Source of the DNA: Mycolicibacterium lutetiense
Lineage (GTDB): Bacteria > Actinomycetota > Actinomycetes > Mycobacteriales > Mycobacteriaceae
Assembly: GCF_017876775.1 (NCBI RefSeq)
Contig: NZ_JAGIOP010000002.1
Coordinates: 1,922,001 to 1,986,000, forward strand
Length of the DNA stretch: 64,000 nucleotides
Direction: 5' to 3'
Of the stretch, positions 56,859 to 64,000 are shown one piece after another (position 1 is the stretch's first letter; each line of letters opens with the position of its first letter). Both the position numbers and the translations under genes were made by a program. Below the pieces are notes generated by a model, which was not told the origin of the DNA, ran no database searches, and saw nothing but the letters and a program-made list of their open reading frames with translations.

Positions 56859-58736
56859 CTATTCGACGGTGACGGACTTGGCCAGATTGCGCGGCTTGTC
56901 CACGTCGTACCCGCGGGCCCGGGCCACCCCGGCCGCGAACACCTGCAGCGGGATGGTCGAGAGCAACGGCTGGAAAAGCGTTGACACCGCCGGAATCTCG
57001 ATCAGGTGATCGGCGTACGGCCGCACCGTGTCGTCGCCTTCTTCGGCGATGACGATGGTGACCGCACCGCGAGCCTGGATCTCCCGGATGTTCGAGAGCA
57101 GCTTGGCGTGCAGCATCTGCGCGTTCTTGGGTGACGGCATCACCACGATCACCGGAAGGTCGTCGTCGATCAGCGCGATCGGGCCGTGCTTGAGCTCACC
57201 GGCGGCGAAGCCCTCGGCGTGCATGTAGGCCAGCTCCTTGAGCTTGAGCGCACCCTCCAGGGCCACCGGGTAGCCGACGTGCCGGCCCAGGAACAGCACC
57301 GTGGGCGACTTCGCGAACCGTTGCGCCAACTGTCCGACCGGCTCGATGCCGGCCAGCACGCGACTGATCATGTCCGGCATGGCCTCGAGATCGTTGTACT
57401 CGCGCTCCACCTCGTCGGGGTACTTGGTCCCGCGGGCCTGCGCCAGGGCCAGCCCCACCAGGTAGTTCGCGGCGATCTGGGCCAGGAACGTCTTGGTGGC
57501 GGCCACACCGATCTCCGGCCCGGCCCGGGTGTAGAGCACCGCGTCGGCCTCGCGCGGGATCTGGCTGCCGTTGGTGTTGCAGATCGCCAGCACCTTGGCC
57601 TTCTGCGTCTTGGCGTGCCGCACCGCTTCCAGCGTGTCGGCGGTCTCGCCGGACTGCGAGATGGCGATCACCAGGGTGCTGCGGTCCAGCACGGGGTCGC
57701 GGTACCGGAACTCGCTGGCGAGCTCGACCTCGACGGGCAGCCGGGTCCAGTGCTCGATGGCGTACTTGGCCAGCAGACCCGAGTGGTAGGCGGTGCCGCA
57801 CGCGACGATGAAGACCTTGTCGATCTCGCGCAGTTCCTGATCGCTCAGGCGCTGCTCGTCGAGCACGATGCGGCCGTCGACGAAATGCCCCAGCAGGGTG
57901 TCGGCGACCGCGGCGGGCTGCTCGGCGATCTCCTTGAGCATAAAGTAGTCGTAACCACCCTTTTCGGCGGCGTCGAGGTCCCAGTCGATGTGGAACTCCC
58001 GGTAGTCCTGGCCGGCCTGCAGATCGTCCCGGCCGAAGAAGTCGGTGATCCGGTAGCCATCGGCGGTCAGCACCACCGCCTGGTCCTGCCCCAGCTCGAC
58101 GGCGTTGCGGGTGTGCTCGATGAATGCCGCCACATCGGAGCCGAGGAACATCTCGCCCTCGCCGATACCGACCACCAGCGGGGTGGACCGGCGCGCGGCG
58201 ACGATCGTGCCCGGCTCGTCGGCATTGGCGAACACCAGCGTGAAGTGGCCTTCCAGGCGCTGCAGCACGGCGAGCACCGAGCCCACGAAGTCTCCGGCAG
58301 TGTCGCCCTTGGCGTACTCCCGCGCCACCAGGTGCACGGCGACCTCGGAGTCGGTGTCGCTGGCGAACTCCACACCGTCGGCTTCCAGCTCGGCGCGCAG
58401 GACGGCGAAGTTCTCGATGATGCCGTTGTGGACGACGGCGATCTTGCCTGCCGCATCGCGGTGCGGGTGGGCGTTGCGGTCGGTGGGGCGGCCGTGGGTG
58501 GCCCAGCGGGTGTGGCCGAGCCCGGTATTACCGGTCAGGACGCCCTCGTCGGTCTCGGCGAGGGCGGTTTCCAGGTTGGCCAGCCGCCCGGCCCGGCGCC
58601 GCATCGTCAACCCGCCGTTGCCGTCGATCAACGCGATTCCTGCGGAGTCGTAGCCCCGGTATTCCATCCGGCGCAGCGCGTCGACCACGATGCCCAGGGC
58701 CGGGCGAGCCCCGACGTAGCCGACGATTCCACACAT
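56859..58736 (-). CDS. glmS: glutamine-fructose-6-phosphate aminotransferase
   Basis: This is a 625-residue enzyme that makes glucosamine 6-phosphate for peptidoglycan and other amino sugars. The N-terminal Cys glutaminase start is MCGIVGYVGARPALGIVVDALRRMEYRGYDSAGIAL. Two SIS isomerase domains (VACGTAYHSGLLAKYAIEH; FLGRHVGYPVALEGALKLKELAYM) and the C-terminal DKPRNLAKSVTVE follow. No GlmS ribozyme is apparent upstream. Length is typical. Confidence 0.97.
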   Translation of the reverse strand: MCGIVGYVGARPALGIVVDALRRMEYRGYDSAGIALIDGNGGLTMRRRAGRLANLETALAETDEGVLTGNTGLGHTRWATHGRPTDRNAHPHRDAAGKIAVVHNGIIENFAVLRAELEADGVEFASDTDSEVAVHLVAREYAKGDTAGDFVGSVLAVLQRLEGHFTLVFANADEPGTIVAARRSTPLVVGIGEGEMFLGSDVAAFIEHTRNAVELGQDQAVVLTADGYRITDFFGRDDLQAGQDYREFHIDWDLDAAEKGGYDYFMLKEIAEQPAAVADTLLGHFVDGRIVLDEQRLSDQELREIDKVFIVACGTAYHSGLLAKYAIEHWTRLPVEVELASEFRYRDPVLDRSTLVIAISQSGETADTLEAVRHAKTQKAKVLAICNTNGSQIPREADAVLYTRAGPEIGVAATKTFLAQIAANYLVGLALAQARGTKYPDEVEREYNDLEAMPDMISRVLAGIEPVGQLAQRFAKSPTVLFLGRHVGYPVALEGALKLKELAYMHAEGFAAGELKHGPIALIDDDLPVIVVMPSPKNAQMLHAKLLSNIREIQARGAVTIVIAEEGDDTVRPYADHLIEIPAVSTLFQPLLSTIPLQVFAAGVARARGYDVDKPRNLAKSVTVE

Positions 58737-58852
58737 AGGATCCCAGGGTAGTGCAGCCGGAGCGCTGGTCCGATTCTGCGCGACGGCTTTTGACGCAGAT
58801 CACCGTGTTCGCACCCGGGCGCCGCTCAGGCTCCCTGCGCTACGGTCAACGC

Positions 58853-59704
58853 GTGGCCAGCACAAAGAAGCTCTTCGCAGGGTTGACCCGCCGCGGACCG
58901 CATCGAGTCCTGCGGGGCGACCTGGCGTTCGCCGGTATGCCGGGCGTGGTGTACACGCCCGAGTCCGGCCTGAACCTGCCCGGTGTGGTCTTAGGCCATG
59001 AGTGGATGACACGGTCGGACAACTACACGGGCACGCTCGAGCACCTGGCGTCCTGGGGCATCGTGGCGGCGGCACCCGATACCGAGACCAGCGTCGCTCC
59101 GTCGGTGCTCAATTTCGCCTTCGACCTGGGCGCAGCCCTCGAAATCATCACCGGGGTGCGGCTGGGTACGGGCAAGATCAGCGTGCACCCGGGCAAGCGC
59201 GGCGTGGTGGGGCACGGCTTCGGCGGGTCCGCGGCGGTATTCGCCGCCGCCGGAATGGGCGGTTCCACCCAGCGTCCCAAAGCGGTGGTGTCAATGTTTC
59301 CGACGGTGACCAAGCCGCCGGCCGAACAACCCGCGTCGACGTTGCGGGTACCCGGCCTGGTGCTCACCGCTCCCGGCGACCCGATGACACTGCGTTCGAA
59401 CGCCGTGGAGTTGGCCCGGGCGTGGGACGGCGCGACGCTGCGGACGGTCAGCAAGGCACAGGCCGGCGGCCTGGTCGAGGGGCGCCGGTTGGCCCGGTTC
59501 ATCGGGTTGCCCGGCGCCGACAAGGACACCCAGAAGATCGTGCGCGCCCTGCTCACCGGCTATCTGCTGGCGACGCTGACCGGCGATAAGACCTACCGCG
59601 ATTTCGCCGATCCCGACGCCACGCTGCCCCACACCGAAACGGCCGACCCGAACGCCGATCCGGTGGCACTGGAGGACAAGGTCGTCGCGCTGCTCAAGCC
59701 GTGA
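58853..59704 (+). CDS. alpha/beta-hydrolase-like protein (Rv3438 type)
   Basis: This is 283 residues from GTG 58853. The dienelactone hydrolase/PETase-like core is PGVVLGHEWMTRSDNYTGTLEHLASWGIVAAAPDTE. The elbow reads VVGHGFGGSAAVFAAAGMGG, so the nucleophile Ser is replaced by Phe-Gly (GHGFGG) and hydrolysis is doubtful. It corresponds to Rv3438 by position after glmS. The C-terminal 60 residues are helical. Role unknown. Confidence 0.8.
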   Translation: MASTKKLFAGLTRRGPHRVLRGDLAFAGMPGVVYTPESGLNLPGVVLGHEWMTRSDNYTGTLEHLASWGIVAAAPDTETSVAPSVLNFAFDLGAALEIITGVRLGTGKISVHPGKRGVVGHGFGGSAAVFAAAGMGGSTQRPKAVVSMFPTVTKPPAEQPASTLRVPGLVLTAPGDPMTLRSNAVELARAWDGATLRTVSKAQAGGLVEGRRLARFIGLPGADKDTQKIVRALLTGYLLATLTGDKTYRDFADPDATLPHTETADPNADPVALEDKVVALLKP

Positions 59705-59711
59705 CGGGGCG

Positions 59712-59858
59712 TCAGCCCGCCTCTTTTGCCGACTTCCGCTCGGAGAGCTTGTACTTCACCAGCGCGACCAACGCCTTGGGATTACGGGCGAACGCGCCCG
59801 CGGCCTGCGCATAGAGTTTGGCCTTCTGCCCGGCTGTCAATTGGTGCTCTGGTTCCAT
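59712..59858 (-). CDS. short basic helical protein
   Basis: This is 48 residues from ATG 59858, with GGGGAGAG just upstream. It is one helix-rich basic segment (LTAGQKAKLYAQAAGAFARNPKALVALVKYKLSERKSAKEAG). No family was recognised; similar short proteins are common in mycobacteria. It is convergent with the Rv3438-like gene. Confidence 0.55.
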   Translation of the reverse strand: MEPEHQLTAGQKAKLYAQAAGAFARNPKALVALVKYKLSERKSAKEAG

Positions 59859-59936
59859 TTTCGACTCTCCCCTGTCTGTTGATCGGCCTCGAACAGTAGC
59901 CTGCGCCTTCAGGCCGGCGACTCCTCCATACTCAAC

Positions 59937-59959
59937 CAACCGGTTGATGGTGATATAAC
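59937..59959 (+). promoter_or_regulatory. palindrome and -10 element of the LLM oxidoreductase gene
   Basis: CAACCGGTTG (59937-59946) is a perfect palindrome flanked by further matching bases, a probable repressor site for the TetR at 60996. TATAAC (59954-59959) is a likely -10 ending 6 bases before the ATG. No ribosome site lies between, so the message is probably leaderless. Confidence 0.55.
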
Positions 59960-59965
59960 TCCTTC

Positions 59966-61006
59966 ATGCGGACAGGCATCTTCCTCAGTTATTCGGGCGG
60001 CTTCAAAGAGGCAGCCGACCAAATCGTCGACCTGGAGAAGGTGGGCATCGACATCGCCCTGGTCCCCGAGGCCTACTCCTATGACGCGATCAGCCAGCTC
60101 GGCTACCTGGCCGCCAAGACTTCCACCATGGAACTCGGCACCGGGGTGGTCCCGATCTACACCCGCACGCCGGCGCTGATGGCGATGACCGCGGCCGGCG
60201 TGGACTACGTGTCCGACGGCCGGTTCCGCCTCGGCATCGGCACGTCGGGCCCGCAGGTGATGGAGGGCTTCCACGGCGTACCGTTCGACGCCCCGCTGGG
60301 CCGCACCCGCGAAGTGGTCGAGATCTGCCGGAAGGTGTGGCGCCGCGAGAACCTCGACTACGACGGCAAGTACTACCAGCTGCCGCTGCCCGCCGACCGC
60401 GGCACCGGACTGGGAAAGTCCCTGCACCTGATCAATCACCCGGTGCGTGAACGCATTCCGATCACCATCGCGGCACTGGGGCCGAAGAACGTCGAGCTGA
60501 CCGCCGAGATCGCCGAAGGCTGGCAACCGGTGTTCTACCTCCCCGAGAAGGCCGACGACGTGTGGGGCGACGCCCTGCGCGCCGGCGCCGCCAAGCGCGA
60601 CCCGGAACTGGGCCCGCTCGATGTCATGGTCAGCGCCAGCCTGGCCATCGGCGACGATGTCGACGATCGACTGGCCTGGGCGAAACCCCAACTGGCGCTG
60701 TACATCGGCGGGATGGGCGCCCGCGGGCAGAATTTCTACCACAAGCTGGCCACCCGGTACGGCTACGGCGAGGTCGCCGACCACATCCAGGACCTCTTCC
60801 TGGCCGGCAAGAAGGCCGAGGCCATCGCGGCGGTGCCCGACGATCTGGTGCGCAACGTGTCGCTCGTGGGACCGAAGGGCTTCGTCAAGGAACGCCTCGC
60901 CGCCTACGCCGAGGCCGGGGTCACCACAATGCTGGTGCACCCGATGGCCACTGATGCCGCCGAGACCATGAAGTTCTGCGAGGAACTGGTGGAGCTCACC
61001 CGATAG
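59966..61006 (+). CDS. F420-dependent LLM-class oxidoreductase
   Basis: This is a 346-residue luciferase-like monooxygenase fold enzyme. MRTGIFLSYSGGFKEAADQIVDLEKVGIDIALVPEAYSYDAIS and RFRLGIGTSGPQVMEGFHGVPFDAPLGRTREVVEICRKVW are typical of the mycobacterial F420-type group. ITIAALGPKNVELTAEIAEGWQPVFY is also conserved. The exact substrate is unknown. Its stop overlaps the convergent TetR gene by 11 bases. Confidence 0.88.
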   Translation: MRTGIFLSYSGGFKEAADQIVDLEKVGIDIALVPEAYSYDAISQLGYLAAKTSTMELGTGVVPIYTRTPALMAMTAAGVDYVSDGRFRLGIGTSGPQVMEGFHGVPFDAPLGRTREVVEICRKVWRRENLDYDGKYYQLPLPADRGTGLGKSLHLINHPVRERIPITIAALGPKNVELTAEIAEGWQPVFYLPEKADDVWGDALRAGAAKRDPELGPLDVMVSASLAIGDDVDDRLAWAKPQLALYIGGMGARGQNFYHKLATRYGYGEVADHIQDLFLAGKKAEAIAAVPDDLVRNVSLVGPKGFVKERLAAYAEAGVTTMLVHPMATDAAETMKFCEELVELTR

Positions 61007-61670
61007 GGTCGCGGTGGTCAGCGGATTTGTGGGCCGAGCGGCTGCCGGTTGCCGCGTCCAGGAGCAGCGTTTCGAATAACCGGTTGACGCCATACATTTC
61101 ACTTGGTTCGGTCACAGCTGCCGCGTGCGCGAATCCGTCGACGATCGCACCGATCACCCGCGCCACCTGAACCGGATCGAGATCGGCCGAGATCAACCCA
61201 CCCCTCTGCCCCTCGATCACCGAGCGTGCCAGCGCGTCCGTGATCCGCGCCCCCTGCCGCGCGTAGGCTTCGGCCAACTCGTGGTGTCGACGCGCATCGA
61301 TCGGCGCGGTCGCGACGAAACCGGCCAGGTCGGGAAACTCGCGGTTGATCCGTATCGATTCGGCCAGCGCGGTACTCAGCAGTTCGTGCATCGAATGCGG
61401 CCCAGAGATTGCCGGTGCGGCACTGGCCAGAATCTTGCCGTACACGTCATCGCATACTGCCGCGAACAAGTTGTTCTTCGTCCGGAAGTGGTAGTAGACC
61501 GAACCCGCTGTCACACCGGCCATCTCGGCGATCTGATTGTTGGTCGCGGCTCCGTAGCCGAGCTGGGCAAAGCACAGGCAGGCAGCTTCGATCACCCGTT
61601 GGCGGGTGTCGCCGCTATCGATGCCCGCGGGCCGCCCGGGTCCGGCCTTGGTGGTCATGGCCGAGCTCAT
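60996..61670 (-). CDS. TetR-family regulator
   Basis: This is 224 residues from ATG 61670 (ATG 61658 is an alternative). The HTH is RQRVIEAACLCFAQLGYGAATNNQIAEMAGVTAGSVYYHFRTKNNLFAAV (about 24-73). The ligand domain has ELLSTALAESIRINREFPDLAGFVATAPIDARRHHELAEAY. It is convergent with the LLM oxidoreductase gene, whose promoter palindrome is a candidate target. Upstream (61671-61713) is a 43-base gap. Confidence 0.85.
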   Translation of the reverse strand: MSSAMTTKAGPGRPAGIDSGDTRQRVIEAACLCFAQLGYGAATNNQIAEMAGVTAGSVYYHFRTKNNLFAAVCDDVYGKILASAAPAISGPHSMHELLSTALAESIRINREFPDLAGFVATAPIDARRHHELAEAYARQGARITDALARSVIEGQRGGLISADLDPVQVARVIGAIVDGFAHAAAVTEPSEMYGVNRLFETLLLDAATGSRSAHKSADHRDPIG

Positions 61671-61713
61671 CCGACCATCTTGACCCAGATACCCGATTGC
61701 CGGGGCGACTACG

Positions 61714-62157
61714 TCAGTTGTCAATGCCGACGTTCTGACGCTGCATGATCCACTCGCGCGCCCGCACCACGGTCGCCGCGGGGTCGAATGGCGCGGCGTC
61801 CCACGTGGTGGACCGCACCTCGCCACGGTCCCCATACCGCCGCATGATGTCGACGTGGTGCGGCAGCCCGATAAACCGCTGCAGCGCTTCAGTATCCGTC
61901 CACACCGAGATCGAGCCTCCCCGACCACCGACGGGCAGGCTCCACAACCACAGCCCGACGGCGCCCGGCATGGCGTACCACCCTTCCCTCATGCGCATTC
62001 CGTTGTAGGCAACACCGGGGAGGTGACGCAGCGAATGCGCGGCGTATTCGGTGACACTGACGACGACCGGGCCGTCGCCGGCGGGGGCCGGCCCAGGCAT
62101 CCAGGACGTGACCAGCGGTCGGACGGCAGGTGAGGAGAAGTTGTTGATCGAAGTCAT
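61714..62157 (-). CDS. conserved protein of unknown function (possible dimeric alpha/beta-barrel type)
   Basis: This is a 147-residue protein. VVVSVTEYAAHSLRHLPGVAYNGMRMREGWYAMPGAVGLWLWSLP and GGSISVWTDTEALQRFIGLPHHVDIMRRYGDRGEVRSTTW resemble ABM-like or spheroidene-monooxygenase-like domains, but this is only a fold-level guess. It is divergent from the MocR gene with a 29-base gap, so the MocR protein may regulate it. Confidence 0.6.
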   Translation of the reverse strand: MTSINNFSSPAVRPLVTSWMPGPAPAGDGPVVVSVTEYAAHSLRHLPGVAYNGMRMREGWYAMPGAVGLWLWSLPVGGRGGSISVWTDTEALQRFIGLPHHVDIMRRYGDRGEVRSTTWDAAPFDPAATVVRAREWIMQRQNVGIDN

Positions 62158-62186
62158 GTCATGACGATCGCTCCTAGTATTGGTAT

Positions 62187-63632
62187 ATGTCAGGATCCAA
62201 TTCTGATCTAGATGAGCAGACCAATTCTGCTGACACCGGCTTTCCCCCGGACCTTCTACTCGCCCTGGACCGGACGTCCCGCGACGGACTGGCTGTCCAG
62301 CTGCAACACCAGCTGCGGTCGGGGATCCAACAGGGTCGGCTCATGGCGGGCTCGCTGCTGCCGCCGTCGCGCGTGTTGGCCGCACAGCTCGGGGTGGCGC
62401 GCAGCGTCGTCGTCGCCGCCTATGAACACCTGGTGGCCGACGGGTACCTGACCGGACACCAAGGGTCCGGAACCCGGGTGAGAACCGTTGCCCCACAACC
62501 ACCTCCGCGCACACACCACGTCCGCAACCCCGCAGTCCCCTTGGGCGGCGGACTTCCCGACCCCGCGCTGTTCCCCCGTACCGAGTGGCTGCGGCACTAT
62601 CGCAATGCCCTCACTGCAGCACCCAACTCCCAGTTGGGTTACCCCGGGCCGCTCGGTACCCGTCCGCTACGCGAAGCCCTCACCGAATATCTGGCCCGGA
62701 TTCGCGGCGTCGTGGCCACGCCCGACCACACGATCGTCACGTCAGGTCTCACGCAAGGGATTACGCTGCTGGCCCGCGCGTTACGGGCCCGAGGATGCAA
62801 CGCCATCGCCGTCGAGGACCCCTGTTTCGGATTTCACCGCGATGCCATCGCCCGCACCGGACTTCGCGTGACACAGGTACCGGTCGACGAGAACGGCCTC
62901 GATGTCGCCAGACTCGCCGAACTCGATGTCGGCGCAGTCCTGGTGGCACCGGCCCATTCCTATCCGACCGGTGTCGTTCTCGACACGGACCGCAGGGCGG
63001 CGTTGATCTCCTGGGCACGCCACCGCGACGCACTGATCATCGAAGATGACTACGACGCCGAATTCCGCTACGACAGAAGCCCGATCGGCGCCCTTCAAGG
63101 GCTCGCGCCGGAACACGTGGCGTATGCCGGCTGCGTGAGCAAGACGCTGTCCCCCGCCCTGCGAATCGGATGGATTGTGCTGCCGCCCTGGCTCGTCGAG
63201 CCGGTAGCAGCCGAGAAACTCTACGACGACATGGGCAACTCCGTGTTCGAGCAACTCGCCCTGTCCCGGTTCATCGGCACGGGCGGCCTGACCCGCCACC
63301 TGCGACGGGTGCGTTCGGTGTACCGCCGACGACGCGACGTCATGCTCGGGGCGATCAGCGCGTCGATGCCTCAGACGCAGCCCACCGGCATCGACGCGGG
63401 TCTGCACGTCTACCTTCGCTTGCCAACCGGGTCAGATGAGGATGCGATCGTCGCCGCCGCACGCGAACAGGGCCTGCGCCTGGACGGTGCCCGGTGGAAC
63501 TGGGCCGACCCGGATTCCGCACCACCTGCCCTGGTGATCGGATACGGCGCACTCAGCGAGACAGCGATCCGCGACAGCGTCAGCCGGCTCGCGCCGATCC
63601 TGGCCCGGTTGGGGGGCCGTCAGACCCGTTAG
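62187..63632 (+). CDS. MocR/PdxR-type regulator (GntR HTH plus aminotransferase domain)
   Basis: This is a 481-residue protein. The winged-helix part (about 35-100) has GLAVQLQHQLRSGIQQGRLMAGSLLPPSRVLAAQLGVARSVVVAAYEHL. The fold-type I aminotransferase part (about 120-478) has IIEDDYDAEFRYDR and PLP Lys319 in YAGCVSKTLSPALRIGW. Family members sense PLP or an amino compound. TAGTAT (62175-62180) ends 6 bases before the ATG with no ribosome site, so a leaderless start is likely. It is divergent from 61714 and convergent with the next gene. Confidence 0.92.
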   Translation: MSGSNSDLDEQTNSADTGFPPDLLLALDRTSRDGLAVQLQHQLRSGIQQGRLMAGSLLPPSRVLAAQLGVARSVVVAAYEHLVADGYLTGHQGSGTRVRTVAPQPPPRTHHVRNPAVPLGGGLPDPALFPRTEWLRHYRNALTAAPNSQLGYPGPLGTRPLREALTEYLARIRGVVATPDHTIVTSGLTQGITLLARALRARGCNAIAVEDPCFGFHRDAIARTGLRVTQVPVDENGLDVARLAELDVGAVLVAPAHSYPTGVVLDTDRRAALISWARHRDALIIEDDYDAEFRYDRSPIGALQGLAPEHVAYAGCVSKTLSPALRIGWIVLPPWLVEPVAAEKLYDDMGNSVFEQLALSRFIGTGGLTRHLRRVRSVYRRRRDVMLGAISASMPQTQPTGIDAGLHVYLRLPTGSDEDAIVAAAREQGLRLDGARWNWADPDSAPPALVIGYGALSETAIRDSVSRLAPILARLGGRQTR

Positions 63633-63903
63633 CCGCGTCCGCCAACGGCAATACCCCGTCGACGGCGGCTGCCACGACCGAATCCCGCAGCGAGGTACAG
63701 CCGAGAAACACTCCACGACCGCCGTGGCCGGCCAGCGCCTCAGCGTCGCGGCGCTGCGGGCATTGCCCGGCCGCTGTGGCGTTCCACTGCACGCAGGTCT
63801 GCTGCCAACTGCTCTTGCGCGCCAGTACGACTGCGCCGCAGCGTCGGCAGGACACCGGCATCATCGGCAACTCTTCGAGCCGAGGATCGAGACGGACGGT
63901 CAC
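63580..63903 (-). CDS. zinc-finger-like protein of the Rieske oxygenase operon (Rv3527 type)
   Basis: This is 107 residues from GTG 63903, which overlaps the upstream stop (GTGA). The conserved part is DPRLEELPMMPVSCRRCGAVVLARKSSWQQTCVQWNATAAGQCPQRRDAE, with CxxC and a later Cys that may bind zinc. The C-terminal half is Ala/Gly-rich. It overlaps the convergent MocR gene by 53 bases. The role is unknown; I compare it with Rv3527, beside kshA in M. tuberculosis, from memory. Confidence 0.6.
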   Translation of the reverse strand: MTVRLDPRLEELPMMPVSCRRCGAVVLARKSSWQQTCVQWNATAAGQCPQRRDAEALAGHGGRGVFLGCTSLRDSVVAAAVDGVLPLADAANGSDGPPTGPGSARAG

Positions 63904-64000
63904 GGCGCTGACCGGACGGTGGCGCGGGCAGCGAGGTTGTCTTCGATCTCCTGCGCCCACGCATGCCGAGCGCTCGTCGTGTCGATCTCGTATTCGAACC
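63900..64000 (-). CDS. C-terminal end of a probable Rieske oxygenase (KshA-like)
   Basis: This is the last 33 codons of a gene entering from the right edge. They read FEYEIDTTSARHAWAQEIED, then NLAARATVRSAP and stop. The pattern fits the C-terminus of 3-ketosteroid 9-alpha-hydroxylase oxygenase subunits, and the next gene is the type found beside kshA. The main domains are outside the window, so the name is tentative. Confidence 0.45.
   Translation of the reverse strand, partial: FEYEIDTTSARHAWAQEIEDNLAARATVRSAP

Overview
The window is chromosomal DNA of a high-GC actinobacterium, almost certainly a rapidly growing mycobacterium (Mycolicibacterium type). Long runs of genes follow the order of the M. 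tuberculosis chromosome: imuB-imuA' and guaA, then the HAD/GH65 pair, a TetR/dioxygenase pair, choD-guaB3-guaB2, a DUF5319 gene, rsdA-sigD, whiB3, groEL1-groES, tsaD-rimI-tsaB-tsaE, alr, gadB, nnr and glmS. Codon use is GC-rich throughout. Many genes overlap by ATGA or GTGA, and several promoters look leaderless.

Regions: (1) 1-1003 holds the SOS mutasome genes imuA'-imuB under a LexA box. (2) 1244-7330 holds two related cassettes of a Thr-rich lipoprotein and zinc-ribbon membrane proteins. The first also carries an S53 protease; in the second the two membrane genes are fused into one. (3) 7331-27714 is mostly core metabolism and regulation: guaA, a trehalose/maltose-type HAD-GH65 pair, catalase, a TetR-regulated TauD-type dioxygenase, a YhgE/Pip exporter-like pair with its own TetR, phoU, choD, guaB3/guaB2, sigD-rsdA and whiB3. 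(4) 27730-44041 separates whiB3 from groEL1 and is accessory. It holds a DoxX/ECF41 pair, an amidase, an OsmC protein, a TetR with nested operators, a broken enoyl-CoA hydratase, a complete IS21-family element inserted in a terminator, a flavoenzyme, an adenylate cyclase and several small secreted or membrane proteins. (5) Inside it, 40959-44119 is bounded by a perfect 78-bp direct repeat of the groEL1 3' end plus half its terminator. (6) 44068-46071 is groEL1-groES with a CIRCE operator. (7) 46327-47619 is a LexA-controlled DUF222/HNH (13E12-type) gene. (8) 47644-58736 is a tightly packed leftward block for tRNA t6A synthesis (tsaBDE), alanine racemase, glutamate decarboxylase, NAD(P)HX repair and GlmS. 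(9) 58853-64000 has an alpha/beta-hydrolase-like protein, an F420-type oxidoreductase with a convergent TetR, a MocR regulator and the end of a probable Rieske oxygenase operon.

The most unusual content is the 3-kb island next to groEL1. It encodes a second copy of ribosomal protein uL23, preceded by a proline-rich extension and translationally coupled to a three-helix membrane protein. Beside them are a DUF2510 membrane protein and a double DUF1508 protein. The right-hand repeat ends inside a sequence matching the attB of mycobacteriophage Bxb1, which argues that the island entered by site-specific integration at groEL1. No recombinase gene remains inside it.
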